NCBI GenBank assembly: GCA_012861695.1
Contig: JAAOOA010000101.1
Coordinates: 660,501-724,500, forward strand
Direction: 5' to 3'
DNA from: Trematomus loennbergii
Lineage: Eukaryota > Chordata > Actinopteri > Perciformes > Nototheniidae
Length of the DNA: 64,000 nt
Within the stretch, counting starts at the first letter, position 1; each line of letters starts with the position of its first letter. Below are positions 60,363 to 64,000 of this stretch, one piece after another. The notes below the pieces were generated by a model that saw nothing but the letters and a program-made list of their open reading frames with translations, was not told the DNA's origin and did no database searches. The translations under genes were made by a program, and so were the position numbers.

Positions 60363-61897
60363 GACGCATGTGTGAGAGCGAGAGAGGAATTGTTTGGAGG
60401 AGAACCGGGTGGAATATCGGAGGATTTCGCGGAGGTTTTTTTGCTGCAGACCCCCCGGAACAGCATAACTGTCGGGGGACTATTCCCGTGAGTTTACGAG
60501 GTCGGAGACGGGAGAAATACCGAAGAGGAGCGACGTGCATTGTGGAATGCAGCGGGAAAGCGGAAATGAAAACGATGAACAAACAGCGATGGAAAACAGT
60601 GAAACACGACGGAAAATGGAAAGGAAGGTAGTGAATCGCAAGAGAAAGTGAAGACGAAGACAATGGGTAAAGAAGCAAGAGAAAAGGGTCCGAAGAAAAA
60701 GAGGTGGCGGGTCCCGCTAATCGCCGCACAGCTGTGATGATAGCTGCGGGAGCCAACGAGAGGAGTAGAGGCGAAACAGCAAGGACACACAATGAAAGAG
60801 TGGAGTTGGACGGCGGGAAAGTGGGCGAAGTGACAGAGAAAATGACGACGAAGACAGCTGTGGAGGTAGAATTTGCAAAAAATGTAAGAGAAGAGGTGCC
60901 TAGGAGTAAAGAGGTGGCGTTTCTGGCTACTTCCGGTGGAGCTAATGCTGCAGCTGTGAAGGCTAAAATGCGTAGCAGAGATGGAAAAGAAGGAGGAGAA
61001 GAAGTGATAGCAGGGAGGAAAGCAGACGGGAAGATGAAGCACTGCACGGAGGAGAAGGAAGAAGTCATGAAAGGAGACGGAGGTAGCAGCGGAGGGGTGA
61101 CAGCTGAGAGGAGAAGACGGGAAGAGGTGATACGGGGGAGAAGGAGGAATCGTTGATGGAGCTGTTGGAGTACTTGGGGTGTTGGGGCTGACGAGGGACC
61201 CAGCGAAGGAGCGGAGAAGGACAAAAAGAAGGAAGAAAAGAAAGGAAGAGAAGAAATGGACACGGCGGGTGAGCTGTACTTGCAAGAGTTAACAGTAAAA
61301 GTTTCGGTGGAAGGTGGATGTAAAAAACTGTCAATGATGGACATGCTGGTGGGAATACAGGAGCTGTGTGGGGTGATTTTGGGATGTAGGGAGACAGGGG
61401 GGAAGGAATACGAGATCACGATGAAAGACAGGGAGGGGATGGAGAGTCTTTTGGAGGGTGTGAGGGTCAAGGGTGTACTGGTGAGCGCGAGGGAGCTGTT
61501 AACCTCTTAAGCCCTGAGCCTGTTTTCAGGTCTCAGGCTCGAAAATGACATTCCCAGAACAAATGACCATATCTTCCCTTCTAAAAGGGTTAAATTAATA
61601 ATCTTTTTCTCAAAGTAATGATAAACCTGTGAGTTGGATGTAGAAAAGTCAGAATCAATAGATGTTTTTATTTTAAAGAAAATTCAGATTTTACATAGTA
61701 AATAACTGTAAATTATAGTGTCCGTCCAAAATAATGTTTTACTTATAGTGAAAACTACCCTTGGATGATGGGTTAGTAGACTAAAAGCTTTAGGAATCCA
61801 AAGTACAACATATAAGTACCCTGTATCAAGATTGATGCAAAACAAGTGAAATTTGACCTTTTTTTTAAGAGGTTAAGGAAGGAAGTGACTGTAGCCT
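60363..61897 (+). mobile_element. 5S-inserted non-LTR retrotransposon (Tx1/Mutsu-like), 5' part
   Basis: It starts directly after 5S nt 33. The plus strand is purine-rich with Lys/Glu/Arg-rich frames (60704-61156, then the same frame after one stop). These lead into a well-formed segment from 61256: MDTAGELYLQELTVKV, LSMMDMLVGIQELCGV, and GVLVSAREL. This order resembles ORF1 of Tx1-group LINEs, in which Mutsu elements are known to insert in 5S genes. Skipping the MITE at 61503-61872, the frame resumes as LRKEVTVAS. The rest of ORF1 and all of ORF2 are missing. Assignment is by context and resemblance only. Confidence 0.65.
61503..61872. mobile_element. piggyBac-like MITE inside the retrotransposon
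   Basis: 370 bp between two TTAA sites (61499-61502, 61873-61876). Ends CCTCTTAAGCCC and 'ttttttaagagg' share an 8-bp inverted repeat. It has no transposase. Removing it with one TTAA restores the reading frame of the ORF1-like sequence. Confidence 0.82.
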
Positions 61898-62502
61898 CGT
61901 CTCAATACCCCTCCTCGACTCCTCCTTTCCCTCACTCGCTTCCCTTCCTTGCGTCTTAGCTCCGCCTCCGTAAGATGCGAGCGAGAGACACGAGGAGGTG
62001 ACGCGAGGACAGAGGAATCCTCAGGTATTAATTGGGATGTCCTCGTTCACTCAAACGTCACTCTTAAACGATGTCTGTTAATGATGACATGTGCACAGCT
62101 GTATCCCCTCATCGGGTTTAACTGAATAACCCTTTAGAACCGGCCCATTTGTTGTTAAATATGTATTTAAATGATGAATCTTTCTCTTGTTAGTCAAGGA
62201 ATTCAATGTATGATGGTTGGTCCTGCTTTTGTGTTCCGTTTTGGTGTAAAATGTACATTTCAATAAAATTATAATAATGTGAAAGCCTTTACTCTGAACA
62301 TGCGTGTCCTGTAGATCCCCACATTCACCACAAACCCACATTCAGGACTGCATTTTATATAATTTAACTACTCAATATTTTAACACAAAACAAAACAAAT
62401 AATTGTTATTTATCAAGACAGCCATTTATGAAATAGCTTTCTTAATATCTATGTTTTAGTGACGTTCAAGATCATTAAAACACCTTTTACAATATCTGCA
62501 TT
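61898..62502. other. Spacer with GC-rich repeat and a polyadenylation-like end
   Basis: 61900-62030 is an imperfect inverted repeat ('cctcctcgactcctcc' against 'gaggaggtgacgcgaggac'), probably another transposon. 62258-62265 has AATAAA in 'caataaaattataata', as at a 3' end of some transcript or LINE, but no frame precedes it. Confidence 0.4.
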
Positions 62503-63338
62503 TAGAGATGTCCCGATCACGTGATCGGGGATCGGAGCCGATTACGTGATTTTCAAAAGATCGGAATCGGGAGGGAAAAAAATCGGGGATCGGGAATTTT
62601 TTTTTTTTTTTTGTTTTTTTTTTTATAAAATATTTATTTTATTTTATTGAATGTTACAAAACAAAAATGACCATGTTCACGTCTTAAAGACATCCTGAGG
62701 CCTTAGTTTTGGTTTAAAATTACACATCATGTATGTGTTGCTTCTTTTGGGCTTGTTTTCATAGACCTGGTTGCTTATTTCTCTCAAATCTGGCAACAGA
62801 GTGGGCGCAGTGTCTAATAGTAGCAGTAAGCTAACAAGAGGCTACGTTCAGCTGGTGCCTCGGGAGTCGGGACAGAGAAAATGTCAGGAGTTTGGAAGTA
62901 TTATAAAATTGAAAGCAAAGGCAGTGTAACAGCCAGATGCAATGTTTGCAAGGCGGAGGTTCCGCGTGGTGGAAAGAACAGAGCTACGTTCAACACGACC
63001 AATCTAATACGCCACCTGAGAAACAAACACCAACAACAACACGACGAGTACACAGCGGCCACTCAGGTAACGGCACTGAAACAACCGACACTTTCAGAGA
63101 CTTTTAAAAGAAAGAAACTGCCCCAGAACAGTGTTTTCACTGTTTCACTGGCCAAAAAGATAACAGCCAAGATAGCTGAATTCATCGCGTTGGATGACCA
63201 GCCGTTATCTGTTACCTTTTTTTTTCTCTTAATGCATTGCATAAAGATCGGATCGGGAAAAATCGGTATCGGCAGATTGTCAAAATCAAATGATCGGAAT
63301 CGGATCGGGAGCAAAAAAAGGTGATCGGGACATCCCTA
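62503..63338 (+). mobile_element. hAT element, internally deleted, with BED finger remnant
   Basis: An 836-bp element with ends TAGAGATGTCCCGATCAC and 'ggtgatcgggacatcccta', and a perfect 8-bp duplication TCTGCATT (62495-62502, 63339-63346). Subterminal GATCGG repeats lie near both ends. It keeps only the first transposase exon region. Confidence 0.93.
62881..63324 (+). pseudogene. BED-type zinc finger N-terminus of hAT transposase
   Basis: A 147-codon frame starting MSGVWKYYKIESKG. The BED finger ligands are CNVC and, after a spacer, HLRNKH. A conserved-looking stretch KQPTLSETFKRKK and SLAKKITAKIAEFIALDDQP follows, as in ZBED-like hAT transposases. After about residue 110 the frame enters T-rich and terminal-repeat sequence, so the catalytic domain is deleted. 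Confidence 0.88.
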
Positions 63339-63421
63339 TCTGCATTATCCAATGACTTGAAAGATGCCAGGCACACCAGCTGGTGCACAAATTAAATAAT
63401 GAGGCCTGCATTGCTCCATGG

Positions 63422-63429
63422 TATAAAAG
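63422..63429 (+). promoter_or_regulatory. Possible TATA box
   Basis: TATAAAAG followed by a GC-balanced stretch and, 83 bp on, an ATG that opens a possible first exon. Confidence 0.4.
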
Positions 63430-63504
63430 CTCCAGGTGTGGATCGTCTAGTTCGCCAAAGACACGACCAAGACGAGCATAGTGAAAGATCTTAACTTGAA
63501 AGCT

Positions 63505-63627
63505 ATGAAAACTGTTGCGTGCGCCCTGGCGACATGGCATCAAATCCGAAAGCTGATGCACCACGAACAACTGCGTTCACAGCGCTGGAGAGCGCGAATG
63601 AGACGAATTGTTCTGCTCCTACATAAG
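63505..63627 (+). CDS. Possible first coding exon, identity unknown
   Basis: 41 codons from ATG to a good donor (AAG followed by GTATTT), in phase 0. The peptide starts MKTVACALATWHQIRKL and is rich in Arg and His (WRARMRRIVLLLHK). I do not recognise the family; it could be a transposon gene or a lineage-specific gene. A TATA box lies upstream. There is no further exon before the window edge. Confidence 0.3.
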
Positions 63628-64000
63628 GTATTTTAACAACTTTGAAACACCTGTTGCCTGTTGTGGTGATGGCTCAGAGAACATCTAAAGTAGTGCACAT
63701 TTAACACAAGTGGCTAATTTTACACTTACATTTAAAAAAAATTATCAATTTCTCTCTATCAAACCAATTATATTAGGTTTAGACTTATATTATTCAGTCT
63801 TTTTTCATAGGATAAACAAAGGATTACAATTAAGAATTGTAGTGTAATACAATAAAATAAGTTGAGCATGCAGAACATTACATTTCAACCAATTACATAA
63901 TTTTTAAGGTGAAAAGTCCATATTCATCTCATTAGTTGTTTCTTTGTTCTGCCTGAAATGTTTGGAGGGAAAGAGTGTACCAGGCCTGTATTATATTCGT
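63628..64000. other. Right edge, nothing recognised
   Basis: AT-rich sequence without coding or repeat signal that I can name. Confidence 0.4.

Noticed and set aside
60298..61470. 390-codon Ser/Pro/Leu-rich frame on the minus strand
   Set aside because: Antisense of the GA-rich ORF1 region of the retrotransposon; low complexity and no recognisable domain.

Overview
The window looks like nuclear DNA of a teleost fish. It carries three spliced vertebrate genes in the order INTS6 (minus strand, 5' part only), WDFY2 (plus) and DHRS12 (minus). That is the order I remember for the human 13q14.3 neighbourhood, so orthology rests on synteny as well as on protein similarity. Fish-type repeats (hAT-like MITEs, TTAA-flanked non-autonomous elements, LINE tails, a tRNA-derived SINE, long CA/GT tracts) fill the introns and spacers.

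Layout. 1-4870: INTS6 intron 5 with a 12-bp tandem repeat and hAT-like elements. 4871-18482: INTS6 exons 5 to 1 on the minus strand, with long repeat-filled introns 4 and 3. 18483-21913: divergent intergenic region. 21914-35969: WDFY2 in 12 coding exons, with a putative 3' UTR to about 37.66 kb. 37.66-38.56 kb: a nested transposon. 39552-47606: DHRS12 in 10 coding exons on the minus strand. 48972-49080: an intron-containing tRNA-Leu(CAA). 50872-60362: a tandem 5S rDNA array with eight full-length 5S genes in units of about 1.05-1.07 kb, each unit also holding an inverted 48-bp 3' fragment of 5S. 60363-61.9 kb: a decayed non-LTR retrotransposon inserted in the last 5S copy and itself split by a TTAA-flanked piggyBac-like MITE. 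62503-63338: a hAT element with a BED-finger remnant. The right end holds an orphan TATA box and a possible first exon.

Most notable observations: (1) the 5S array with an inverted 5S fragment in every unit, a 5S variant whose differences keep helices I and V paired, and a retrotransposon joined to 5S nucleotide 33; (2) a partial tandem duplication of the WDFY2 FYVE exon whose upstream copy was split by nested transposons; (3) a U12-type intron in WDFY2; (4) a WDFY2 intron beginning with (CA)n and ending with a long (GT)n next to its splice sites; (5) three single-base reading-frame breaks in otherwise intact WDFY2 and DHRS12, which together with scattered one-base indels in the 5S units suggest uncorrected long-read errors. 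Family names come from recognition and memory, not from a search.
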